Of a stretch of DNA of 64,000 bases, positions 46,653-58,205 are shown one piece after another. Under the pieces are notes generated by a model that was not told the DNA's origin, searched no databases, and saw nothing but the letters and a program-made list of their open reading frames with translations. Positions within the stretch are counted from its first letter, which is position 1, and every line of letters starts with the position of its first letter. The DNA is from Lonicera japonica (Eukaryota > Streptophyta > Magnoliopsida > Dipsacales > Caprifoliaceae), in contig JAKCWG010000903.1 of the NCBI GenBank assembly GCA_021464415.1, forward strand, positions 1 through 64,000, read 5' to 3'. The translations under genes were made by a program, and so were the position numbers.

Positions 46653-49392
46653 TGTAATACCCCATACTTTAATTTTTTTTTTAAATTGAAGTATATTATC
46701 TTATTTATACTCACATGAGTGATCATTAGGTGATTCGGGTGGTCTAAACCGATTTCAGTTGGTAAATAAGAAGTTTTGGTTTTTTGCGAGTTGTTGATTT
46801 TAGCTAACTTTGAGCTATCGTAACTCCTTCATTACTTATCCGATTAAGATTCCGTCCTTAAATTTATCTAGTATTTGTATCATTCTACAACTTTCGTGTT
46901 TTGACCGAAAGCTAATTAGCACTCCTTGTGGGTCAAAATAGGGCGCAAACTAGGCCCATTGCTAAATTCTGGTCATTCGGTAGCGCTTTGGCAGAGCGCT
47001 GTCTTCGGAGAATTTTTGGGATTAATCTATCCATAATTTGGGAAAACTTCCTTTTAGGAAGTTGTAGATCTTTGAATTACCTTTCCGCGGACATAAATAT
47101 CACCCAAATTCGAGTTCCGAGTAAGGAGTTATGACCAAAATACCAACATGGATCAGTGCTGTGAAATCGGCTTTGGCTGAGAGATCCCAAGATCGATCTT
47201 GGGAGGGGAAAGATCGATCTTGGAGCCCTGGGTGTCGAATTTTCTAGAGTTTTAACTCCATTTTCTTACCATTTATCACCATAACACATCAAACTCGAGC
47301 CAAGCTCTCTCCTATCAATTAGAAGGCTCTAGAGAGAGATAGAGGTGGGTTCTTTGAAGGATTCTCACTCATTTTTCAATACCAATCCGAGATAAAAGCT
47401 CCAAATCCTCCGAATCATCCTCTCATTCATAATTCATCGTCTTCTTCGTGGTGTTTTCTTGGGGAAAGGCCAAAACTTTATCTTTTCTCATTCTTCTTCG
47501 CTAATAAGTCGAGGTAGGGATTTATATGTTTTTATACTTGAAATTTTGGCCTTATTTCGTGAGTATCGTCATAGTTTCATTTCATTTGTCTTAGTTATCT
47601 GAAGTATGGCTTATAACATGATGTTTTATGATTAATAAAGACTTAAAAGTGAGGTTTGTGGCAATAGATGCTATGTACACTTGATAATATGATTTCGTTT
47701 GACTGGAAATGGATGATTTGTACATGTATGTTAAATATAATGATTTTGCCTATTGATATCAATGACATATGATTAATTAGAGTATGAACTCATGTATTTA
47801 AGCAAGATATGCCATATAAGCTCTATGATTACATGTTATTGATTCATATGGATGTCCTTTGGGCATGTATGTGTTGATTTGACAAGAAAAGGGTTTTGTA
47901 TACACTAAAGGAAATGGATATGATTTTGATAGAGTTTATATGGCATATGTAGTATCTACCTTATCGTTGATGCATGAAGTGGAACAAGATATGCCACTTG
48001 AACAAAATATATCTATTTTATACACGTTTTATTTTTAAAATTCGAACCAAACAAGAAAAAATAACATCGAAGAGAATCATAAGTGATGTTCCTTGGATGT
48101 ACATGCTTGGTTGTATCCAAGTGGGTTTGTAAATGGGTTTTGTATGCATTGAGGAACATGGACACATGATAAATGAAGTTCAAGTGGCATGTGTTGTTTT
48201 TTAGTTGTCATAAAGAGTATGTATGCATGCTGTGCATCACTATTGTGTCAACCGCAATCTTGAAGATTCTTTGGCGAGCCTGGACTCTCTTATGACCTAT
48301 CGAATGGGTGTATATCTCTTATTATGATGCTGAGAGCTTCATATATATATATATATATATCTCCGTTTAGAGGCTACATGGAGGCTTATTTCTCATGACA
48401 ATTCATGGAGGCTTATTTCTATTTTGATTTTGTCTTATCGAATGTGATTGGTTGATTGATCACTAGGAAATGATTGTACTTGGTCGCAAATGACCGAGGG
48501 TGATACGGATTCAGTATGAATATCTGTTTTTATAGTGCTTATCGGGATGGAAAAATAGGCAGAGCTCAGTGCCCTTGGGTTGAAAAGCCCTAATCCCTTG
48601 GGGGAGCAATGTATGGCCGCCTATAGCCACTGGTGTGGAGCCTGAGAACATAGGCAAATTGGCAAGGCACTAATGATTATGTGGGTGTGATATTATCATT
48701 GGACTGGAACTCTGATTTGGTTATAATCTTATGATACTCTGGAGGCCAATGGGCCAGTTATGATGATTGATTTATGGTTCTATTGGGCGGCCAGGCATCC
48801 GATAAAGTTTGGCTCGACGGGGACATATTCATTCTGGCTTCGTGGCTTAACGGTTGACAAAAGGGAGGTAACCTGCATATGCATAAGCACATATAATTTT
48901 TATATGATGATGGTTTTGTTTTAAACCGAACCATTTGTTGAAGATGAATTGTTGTTGAATTGTGAATTATGTTTCCAATATGTTATCCACTGTCTCCCCC
49001 CCTACTGAGTTGTGAGCTCACCCCGTGTTTTATGTACAATTTCAGGTACTCAGGGGGGCAAACGATGGTAACGAGACTATGGGTTCGGGAACGAAATAGA
49101 TGGCTCTGATACAGATTCACTCATTTATATATATATGTTATTTCGGGAAGCAATGGCTAGCCCGAAGTGTTATGCACCTGTTAAATCTGGTTTTATATAT
49201 TGGTTATATGTATACAAGATTTTGTATAGCATTATCATCTTCTATCCTGTTGATTGACTTGTGAGATATTTACTGTTTAAATCTCTTTATGTGTTTTCAT
49301 ATATACCCATTTTAGTAAATCTAAGATGGGTTAGTAGCACTCTAGGTCTTAATTACGGGTGTTGTCCTATATATTAAGGCGGGAGTGTTACA
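46653..49392 (+). mobile_element. Long Gypsy-type LTR, 2.74 kb (LTR B)
   Basis: It begins TGTAATACCCCATACTTT after the purine tract AGTGGGGGAGAT (46641-46652) and ends GGCGGGAGTGTTACA at 49392. It is the plus-strand counterpart of LTR A. GTGTG flanks the composite (46389-46393 and 49393-49397), but in a (TG)n tract this is weak evidence. The palindrome CCCAAGATCGATCTTGGG is at 47186-47203, and a (TA)n run is at 48341-48360. The open stretch 46928-47134 is not a gene. Confidence 0.85.
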
Positions 49393-50537
49393 GTGTGTGT
49401 GTTGTGGGTGTTTATGGACACACACATATAGGATGGTTTAAACACTTGTCGTGGATAATGCGAACTCGAAAACTATTGTGAGGCTCACAGCCGCGTGGGT
49501 GAAAGGCCACAAATTATAGTCGAAAACTATCGTGAGGCTCTGCTGCCGTGTGGGTGAAAGGCCATGAAATGCAGACCTAAATGGATTGTTACCTTATCAT
49601 GTTTATCCCTCTATATGTTATGTTGAAACCATGTTATGACAAATAGAGTGCACATATTAACTAGTAAGGTTGTATTCATAATGAACTTTCCATAAGTGAA
49701 CCTTGGAGGTCTTCGGGTATGTACTAGTAATGCTGCCCAACTTAAAAAACACTAAGATGACATGACAAACATTAAGAAGCCTATAACTATTGTATAAGCT
49801 ATCGTGTGGCAGGTTATCCACTATAGACAATTGTGTATATATCGAATACAACCATGTCATTGATTATGATTTGTTGAGGTACCCTGGGTAACGAGGTAAC
49901 TTCCGGTTGTTAGGAATAGCATCCTAATGAATAGGTTCACCATGTGGTGCATTGCATTGTTTTTATTATGTAAGATATAAACTATAATTATCACAACTCA
50001 AGTGCATGTCTGGTTGTAATACTTATTTTTTTATAAAAACTTATATTGTTCCCACTGAGCCCAGTTTTGGATCACTCCCATTTTTTTAACAGTTTTGCAG
50101 GATAGATACTGGGGTGGTGCAAGGTTCAACTTTCTTAGAATCTTCTGAAGTATCGAGTCATTTTCTAGTCCTTATGAGAAGGACTATGTTGCATACAAGT
50201 TTTGGTCTTATCGTATTATATATGTATTTGTTTTTGAACCGGATTCGAGTTCTACTGTAAAAATTGTATTTCAAGTAAACTTGTATCAAGGACAATATGT
50301 AAATGTTTTAAATGTGGAGTAGTTAGCATAGATGTTTGGGTATGGGTTTGCATTGGATGAAAAAGGTTTAAAAAGTTTTTACAGGTTGGTTTATTAATTT
50401 TTCAAACTCCACATGCCAATAATTTTCTAAATGAATGTTTCCAAACAAGTTATTTTTCGATTCATATAACTTTTCTACTGCTATCGGTGTACGGCACCGT
50501 GATTAACCATGTCTCAAAGGTCTAATCCTCTTAACGT

Positions 50538-52779
50538 GATTAACTAATAAGATCGATCTTACTTATCAGAAATTGTTAAGAAAACAGACTAGTGCACTTT
50601 TTGCTCGGAGTGGGATCGATTTTACTAGTAAAATCGATCTTACTCATCAGCGCGGGTGTATTTTGACTACTTTTGACCCGTTTTTCTCACACTTTATTAA
50701 CCAAACTCAGCCATTTTCGAGCATAAAGCTTATGCACACCCTAAGAGAGTTCTAGAGAGAGATAGTGAGGGATTCTTGAGGGTTCTTCATCCCCATACAA
50801 GATTTGAGGCCATTTCTACACTATTCATCATCTTCTTCATCTTATATATCCATTGGAGCTCAAAGGGCGAGCTAGGGTTTCAGCTCTTGGTGTAATCACT
50901 CACTCCATCACTCAATTTTTAAGGGATTAACCCTAGAAAGGTGAGAACACTAGTATTTAAACTCTTTTCAAATTATTACATCTTGTACACACCAAATCAA
51001 GCTTAACTTAGGGTTTTTACCCAAATTTGCATGTTCATGGGGTTTTAGGGTAATTTTTCTTGAGTTATGGTTTGATTTAGATTTAATATGATTATAAATA
51101 ATGGATTATATAAGAAACCCCAATTTCTACTTTGCTTTTTTAAAGATTGGTATAAAACCCTTATTTACGGGTATAAATGTGAACAATACGCTATGGGATG
51201 CATACCTACGATACTATGCTTGGTTTTAAAAGCATGTTTTTGCCTTGGTTACTCGTATATGTGATATTGTTGTTGTACTTTGGCTGGTGATTTATAATTT
51301 ATGGGTTTTGTCACTCGTTTGGCCAGTCCGCAACTATGCTGGGTAACGTTACAAGCCTGTTTTGTATAAATAACATATTTTAATCTCATGGGGAGGCTTT
51401 ATGAAGTTTATATATTACGGAAACTATGTTGTACTTGGCTTGGTGCCAATTATGAGGAAAACTTACTAAACCTCCTAAATTCCAGATATTCTTATTTAAT
51501 ACGACAGTTGATGGATTTGGCGAACCTATTCTAAGTACAACAACAATACCACTATATGACCTACGGTATACATGTACACTTACCTAAAAGTAAATGCATG
51601 GACTATGGATATACTTTCATGGAACATATATATAGTTTGATGTATTGGCACCATATTACGCGTTGATGATTTCCTGTTGTATATAGTGTTGGAGGCTACG
51701 CGAGTTATGAGTTGTCCTTGGGGGACATAACCTATGTGGCTATTGGAAAAGTAATTTTGATATATATATATATATATGTTTATTTTCTAGATGTATATAC
51801 ATTTTGAACGTATCTTTGAGCCAAGCATATGGATTTATGATATTTCATGCTTTCTTAAGCAAAAATTATGATATTTATACAAGTGTGGGTGTATAGATTA
51901 TATGTTTGAGATAATGATGGATTTTCATCACTTCTACTCTTTTTAGCTAGTTGATGGGTTCCGTATGAATCATTAGATTAGTTATCCGGCACAATTGTTT
52001 TTATATGAAAGTAGTTTTCTTGCACGCATGAATCATTATACACATGCTGATCCTTATTGGATAGGGCCGAAAGTTGGGATACAATGCTCTTGGGTGCAAG
52101 TTGGGATACAATATATAATGATTCATACGGAACCCAACTTTCATCACCAAGAAAACTACTTTCATATAATGATTCATACGGAACCCAACTTTCGGCCCTA
52201 TCACCAAGAAAACTACTTATACACAAATTGCACGCATCATTTCCAAAATATATTTTATATATAAACTCTATAGTTCTCACTGAGCCCATGTTTGGATCAC
52301 TCCCATTTTCCAAACTAGTTTTCCAGGTCTTTCTTGGGGATGGCATGTTTGTGGATTCCTAGTTAGCTCTAATGGCCCTATTACTAAAGTCGTTCAGAAA
52401 CGACTTGTATGCTATTCCTTAGATCGATAAACTGATTACAAATTGTACTTATACACAAATTGTTGTAAAGCATTGATAAGATTGATACTCCTTTGAGGGC
52501 TTTATAATTTATACTCATTAGTGATTTTATATAAACATTCCTTCTTATATATGGAGTATGTTTATATATGGATTTATTTATATATTTTGACAAGTTTTGG
52601 TTTTTACAATACGGATAAACTCCACATGCCAAATTTTCTTAAATGACAATATCTTTTGGACATGCTTTTAATATAAAATCACAAATTTCAATTACTTCAC
52701 ATCCGTCGTCACGTACGATATCGTGGTTAATCGGGTCCTGGAGGCATAATCCTCTAAATGGGATTTCAGGGTGTCACAA
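50538..52779 (+). mobile_element. Gypsy-type LTR, 5'-truncated (LTR G)
   Basis: It ends GGGATTTCAGGGTGTCACA at 52779, then the internal coding region starts. GATCGATCTTACT blocks near the left end (50552, 50634), GAGAGAGATAG and the TTAACCCTAGAAAGGTGAGA segment resemble the other long LTRs. The expected TG start is absent; the left edge is fused to LTR H. In position it is the 5' LTR of the element whose integrase remnant follows. Confidence 0.55.
51996..52225. repeat. Scrambled inverted and direct repeats
   Basis: ATATGAAAGTAGTTTTCTTG (~52003) recurs inverted at ~52147. GATAGGGCCGAAAGTTGGG (~52059) recurs inverted at ~52183. TAATGATTCATACGGAACCC occurs twice directly (~52117 and ~52167), and AAGTTGGGATACAAT occurs twice (~52071, ~52099). 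The pattern looks like local template switching within LTR G. Confidence 0.85.
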
Positions 52780-54101
52780 GTGTGGTGGCGTAACCTGATG
52801 TTATCTGGAGAGTACGTTGATGACATCACCATCGGGCACGACAATGGTGTGAGATATAAAAGAAAGTTGGTAGTACCCCAGTAGGATGAAGAGTTACAAT
52901 AGGCTGTGTTCGCCGAGGCCCATAATTCAAAATTTTTGATCCATCCAGGAGGTACCAAGATGTACTGTGACTTAAATAGAATGTATTGGTGGCTAGGAAT
53001 AAAGAAGGGTGTGGCAAACTTCGTGGCAAAATGTATTTCCTGTCAAAGATTAAGATCGAGCATCAGAAACTTTCTGGTCATTTGCAGCCTTTGCCTATCC
53101 CAAAATGGAAGTGGGAGAATATCACTATGGACTTCCTTATGCGTCTACCAAGAACTCAGTCTAATAATTATGGGATATGGGTAGTAGTCGACATGTTAAC
53201 TAAATCGGCTTATTTTCTTCCTATTCAAGAGAAGTTTCCCTTAAAGAGATTGGGGAAAATTTGCATCAAGGAGATTGTAAGATTGCACGGTGTTCTGATG
53301 TCAGTTGTATCTAACAGAGATCTCTGGTTCACATCAAAATTTTGGACAGCTTTATAAAGGAGTCTGGGAACTCAACTGGACTTCAGCATGGCATACCACC
53401 TGCAAGCTGATGGACAATCTGAAAGAACCATTAAGATATTGGAGGATATGTTGAGAGCATGTGTATTGGATTCCCGAGGAAATTAGGATGAATACATTCC
53501 GTTGGCCGAATTTGCCTATAACAACAGTTTTTAGTCTAGTCTTGGTATGGCGCCATTCGAAGCACTTTATGGCATACTGTGTAGATCACATGTATGTTGG
53601 ATGAAAGCTGGAGAATCAGCACTCTTGGGACCACAATTGGTTCAAGAGACTACGAAGAAGATAAAGTTGATTAGGCAAAGACTACAGACCGCCCAGAGTA
53701 GTCAGAAATCGTATGCCGATGTGAGAAGAAAACCCTTGGAGTTCGAAGTTGATGATTACGTGTTATATTGGACACTATAGAATCATTGAAAAGTTGGGGA
53801 CAGTGGCTTACCGATTAGAACTTCCTCCTAAACTCGAGTGTATCCACAATGTGTTTCATATGTCCATGCTTCTCCGTTATATTTTTTAGCCTTCCATGTT
53901 TTACCAGTAAAGGAAATTGAGAATGTAGATAGCAGTATGTATGAGACTTATCTGGTGAGGATTGAGGACTGCAAAGAGCAAACTTTGAGGAATCAGGTCA
54001 TTCATTTGCTTAAGGTGATTTGGCATCACCATGGCGAGGAGGAAGCCACTTGGGAGTTAAAATCGGAGATATGCAGCAAGTACACTTTCCTTTTCACCTA
54101 A
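52780..54101 (+). pseudogene. Ty3/Gypsy chromovirus integrase-chromodomain remnant
   Basis: Pieces in order across several frames: integrase zinc finger (HNSKFLIHPGGTKMYCDL with downstream CISCQ, about 52920-53045), catalytic core with MDFLMRLPRT, VVVDMLTKSAYF (about 53130-53215), FTSKFW and YHLQADGQSERT (about 53390-53430), PFEALYG (about 53555), the C-terminal ELPPKLECIHNVFHMSMLL block (about 53820-53880) and a chromodomain-like end (VIHLLKVIWHHHGEEEATWE, about 53997-54057). Gag, protease, RT and RNase H are absent: LTR G is followed at once by integrase. Multiple stops and frame changes make it non-functional. It is followed by a PPT and LTR F. Confidence 0.85.
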
Positions 54102-54153
54102 GGTAATCTTTCGTACCTTACTATTGTTTCAATTTCGAGGTCAAATTTTTTCT

Positions 54154-54166
54154 AAGGAGGGGAGAT
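54154..54166 (+). other. Polypurine tract of the Gypsy element
   Basis: AAGGAGGGGAGAT directly before the TGTAACACCCC start of LTR F; the usual plus-strand priming site. Confidence 0.8.
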
Positions 54167-56191
54167 TGTAACACCCCATATTTTTATTTATTTACTCCAT
54201 AATTAGTTTCGCATTTTACTTCGGGTTCTTTAAATCCATTATATCACTTCTGGAGAGTTTTATCATAATCAATTTAGAATTGGACAAGTTCGGATTATTT
54301 TCGAAAAAATTTACTCTCTCAGCCAGGTTTGGAGCCGGACCGGTATGGCCATTTTGGCAGATCGGTCCGCAGTCTAAAATGTGATATTACTTTGGCGCCA
54401 GACCGGTCTCCACTTTTCCCAGACCGTTCCGTTAGTAAAGATACCGAAGCCTCATTTTTAATGAAATTGACTTACGTTGACCCTTTTATTTCCCCTTCCT
54501 TAGCCTTATTCTGTCATTTTTACACTCAAAGATCTAATGAGAGATATAGAGAGGTTAGATGAGGGATTTTGATGCATGGTAGCTCAAATCTTGGAGTTTT
54601 GAACTGAAATCGCAAATTTCTCAACCTTTTCGCGAGCCAAACCCATTTTCGAGGTTGGTTCTCCGATTTGGTCACTGTGGGATGTTGAGCTAGAGCTTCT
54701 TATTTCAGTTCAGAGCTTATTGAGGTGGGAACTTTCCCCTTTTCTCTCATTCTTTGTACATATGGAATGTTACAATGATGGTATAGCCATTTCGGTACCA
54801 AGAACACCATTTTCTCTGCATGTGTTAGGATGAATCAATATTGTTGTGATATGAGCTTACATATGTACATTTAGAATGGTATCAATGATGTGTATTAAGG
54901 TTAATTATCATGCATGCTGATGTTCACGGATTAATTTTTGATTTTGGTACCCAAATGGCTAAAAACTAAACCATGTATGTCTACTATTCTTTAAACTACA
55001 AATTTTCTTAAAATTCCAGAATTTAATATGATCCTAATTATGTTCCAAAAGCCTTTATATAGACATATGTGTGGTTTGGTGTCACTCTAATGAACCCAAC
55101 ATTTTAAACCCATTTCATGCCTACGTAATTATTGGGAACGAGTTTTTTCTTCATAAGATGGTATTATGCACGGTATAATTAAACAAATTGAGTTTAGTTT
55201 GTAATGAACAAAGTGTGATAGAGCTGTTGATATTATACATAAAATTATCCTCATTCATTATATGGAACTTTTCCCAAAAAAGCACCTTTAGTTATATACA
55301 CAGCAATGATAACATACTTGTGCTGCTAGATTATTGAGATTCTTGGAACAGGATAAGCACTGGTATAGAAATGCTTGTATTATTATGTTATTGCACAGAC
55401 CCATGGTAAAGATGAGAAGCCAAAAATTTTGGTTACTAATGCACAGACCCACGGTAAAGGTGGGGTGCTTATGTGAGTATTTTATTCCATCTAGTACCGG
55501 TATTAAGTTGAGGAGGAGGAGGAGAAGGTGGATGGATGTTTATACATTTATTGTGTGTGTGACATATTAATCATAATTGGAATATATTGATAATTAATAA
55601 ATGGTTTTCGTTTAATTGTTAGAAAATGGGAAATTTGTGCTAACAGCTATAACTGTGATCTTTTATATTGTGATACGTTTATGCATTGCATTTCCCTTTC
55701 CCTATAGTTTTCATTGGGCCATTTTTGGCTCATTCCCTCCTTTATACTTCCAGGTACCCTTCTTGTCTCGGGTAGAGGTCGTGGATCAAATCTGAGTTCA
55801 TCTTAGAGTCTTTTGTGATGCCTCTATAAATTTAGTTGTTGTTTTAATATTATTTTTTTTGTAGAAGTTGTAATTTCTAATTAAATTTGGACACTTAGAC
55901 TTTCTATGGATGTACTAGTTTGTATTTTCGATACTTGGATTGTATTTGGATTCTAGTTTTTTGGAAGATTATGATTGTTTTATTATATCAAACTATTTCG
56001 TATTTGGATTGTAATCGAGTTAAGAAGTATTTTATAACTATATTGTGTTTGTCAAACGGGATAGTTTTCCTTGTGATACGAATATTTCATGCCAAATTTT
56101 CATTAGATTTATTTACCTTGTATAAAATTTTCAGTTATAATCATTTGTTTATCTGCTGTTAATTAGATACAACATTCGTTAGCACCTGCTT
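54167..56191 (+). mobile_element. Gypsy-type 3' LTR, interrupted (LTR F)
   Basis: It starts TGTAACACCCCATATTTT right after the PPT. About 2 kb is present before it is cut at 56191 by the end of the minus-strand LTR D. No continuation is visible after LTR D within the window. The interior includes a leader-like GAGAGATATAGAGAGG block (54540) and GACCGGT-rich sequence (54330-54420). Confidence 0.7.
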
Positions 56192-56638
56192 TGTGACGCC
56201 CCGAATTCCGTTCCGAGATTTTCACCTCTGGGATTCAGTTAATCACGAATACTGTGCGAGACGGTGGGTTTAAAATATAAAAATTACAACCTCTAAAAGT
56301 CTTTTTCTTGGATAAAACTTGATTCATTTGAAAAACCCGTTTTATAAAATTTCGGTATGAGGAGTTCGTTTGAACAATAATCCGTCCTGTAAAATTTTAA
56401 AAAAAAACTATTTTCATACAAATGAAAGTGCAATCACAACCAGTTGGATACACTCCACATATAGACATCACTTATACAATTTCTATCCATCACAAATCCT
56501 CTAACGATGTCCCAATCTTATAAAGGTTTACATCGGTATATTCAAGAATACATTGCCAAATATACAAAGTACATTAATAATGTAATTAATCTTAAAAAGG
56601 TATAATACAAGTCTTTTCCCAACGACTTAGATTGTCAA

Positions 56639-58205
56639 TGTAACACCTCGTGTTCATATTAGTGCTAAGTATGTTGTATTAGCTTCTTTACGCTCATGTG
56701 AGTGATCGTTTAGTGATTCGGGTGGTCCGAATCAATATCGGCTCTTAAATCGTAAGTTTTTTTTATCCTATGCGATTTCCTTGTTTTTAGCCAACTTTGG
56801 ATTCTCGTAACTTTCTCATCTTTTATACGATTTGACTGTCGTTTGTTCCTACTTCTAGATTTCATACCATTCTACAACTTTTGTATTTTGGCCGAAGTCC
56901 AATTCGCACTCCTCGTTGATCAAAACAGGGCCCGAAGTAGGCCCATCGTTAAATTCTGGTCATTCGGTAGCGCTTTGGCAGAGCGCTGTCTTTGGTGAAT
57001 GTTTGGGAACGATTGGTCCATAATTTAGAAAAACTTCCTTTTAAGAAGTTGTAGATCTTTGAATTACCTTTCCATGGACATAAAGATCACCCAAATCCAA
57101 GTTCCGAGTAAGGAGTTATGACCAAAACACCAACAGTAGTCAGTGCTGTAAAATCAGCTTTGGCTGAGAGCTCCCAAGATCGAACTTGGGAGGGGCAAGA
57201 TCGATCTTGGAGCCTTGGGTGTCGAATTTTCTAGAGTTTTAACCCCATTTTTTCACCATTTATCACAATAAAACACCAATTTCGACCCAAGCTCACTCCC
57301 ATCAACTAGAAGGTTCTAGAGAGCGATAGAGGTGGGTTCTTTGAAGGATTCTCACTCATTTTTCAACACCAATCCGAGATAAAAGCTCCAAATCATCCAA
57401 ACCACCATCCAAGATTACTATTTATCATCTTCTATATCATTTCTTCTCCATGGGAGCTCAAGCATAGGTTAGGGTCCTGTGTGTTGGAGTTTAAGCTTCT
57501 TCTATATGGGGTTTTGCTATTCTAGGAACACAGTTACGCGAGAGATTTGGGATTTCACCGAACGTTGCTTCAGATATAGCATGGTGTCTATGGTTAAGGT
57601 ATGGGAAGTATTTCGTATGCATTCCGTAAGCTCTAGATCTATTCTTTGATATTTGTATTCTTGAATTCATCTTGTTATTACTTGTTCCTTGGCTCCGTTA
57701 TGTTATGGCTGGCTCTGCTTGCTATATGTGGTATGTGTTGGCTTAAGTGCTTTAGTGATTGATTTGTACATGTTTAAGTACACCTACCGGGGATTTGCCA
57801 ATAGTCCAACAGCCCAATTTGCAACGTCCGCGAAGAGGGCGTGGGTGAGGTGAGGCATAAATTGGTATAGTGGTACTTGGCATGTAGCCATGAGAGAGCC
57901 GGGTATGAGGCCTTGTATGATGATGGGCTTATGTATGTGTATTTGTTATTGTTCTATTGATTCCACAGATTCATCTTTATCCTCTGTATATGGTTTACTT
58001 TCCCATACATGTTTTTCATCTACAGGTGCTCGCGGTGAGGACGCGGGACGGGACAGTGAGAGCTCGTGGGAGAACTTTAGGGATCATTATAGTTTAGAGG
58101 TTATAGAATTTGATTCCGTTGTATTTTGGGAACTCTATTGTAATTAATGGATAATATGTATCCTATTTATTCATTTCTTATCGCCCCCAAGGGCGGGGCT
58201 TTATA
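56639..58205 (+). mobile_element. Solo LTR, 1567 bp, TSD GTCAA (LTR C)
   Basis: It starts TGTAACACCTCGTG and ends AAGGGCGGGGCTTTATA (CA changed to TA; the inverted copy at 46394 keeps ...GTTACA). GTCAA flanks both sides (56634-56638 and 58206-58210). There is no internal region. The first ~750 bp closely resemble LTRs A and B (AGCGCTTTGGCAGAGCGCTG, GGACATAAAGATCACCCAAA, the CCCAAGATCGA palindrome); the rest is different. Confidence 0.88.

Larger units (their letters stand above)
44986..50537 (+). mobile_element. Long Gypsy-type LTR, truncated and interrupted (LTR H)
   Basis: The sequence 44986-46393 continues after an inserted composite (46394-49392) at 49393 and runs to about 50537. It shares with the minus-strand LTR D (56192-63942) blocks such as GTGAAAGGCC...GAAATGCAGACCT (49560-49573), CCCACTGAGCCCAGTTTTGG (50052) and an end resembling GTGATTAAC...AATCCTC. 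It lacks a TG start and a CA end, so both ends are truncated; the right end is fused to LTR G. Two imperfect ~55-bp tandem units (GAAAACTATTGTGAGGCTC) lie at 49455-49565. Confidence 0.55.

Noticed and set aside
52001..52362. Overlapping open frames with repeated peptides in LTR G
   Set aside because: Produced by the scrambled direct and inverted DNA repeats at 51996-52225.
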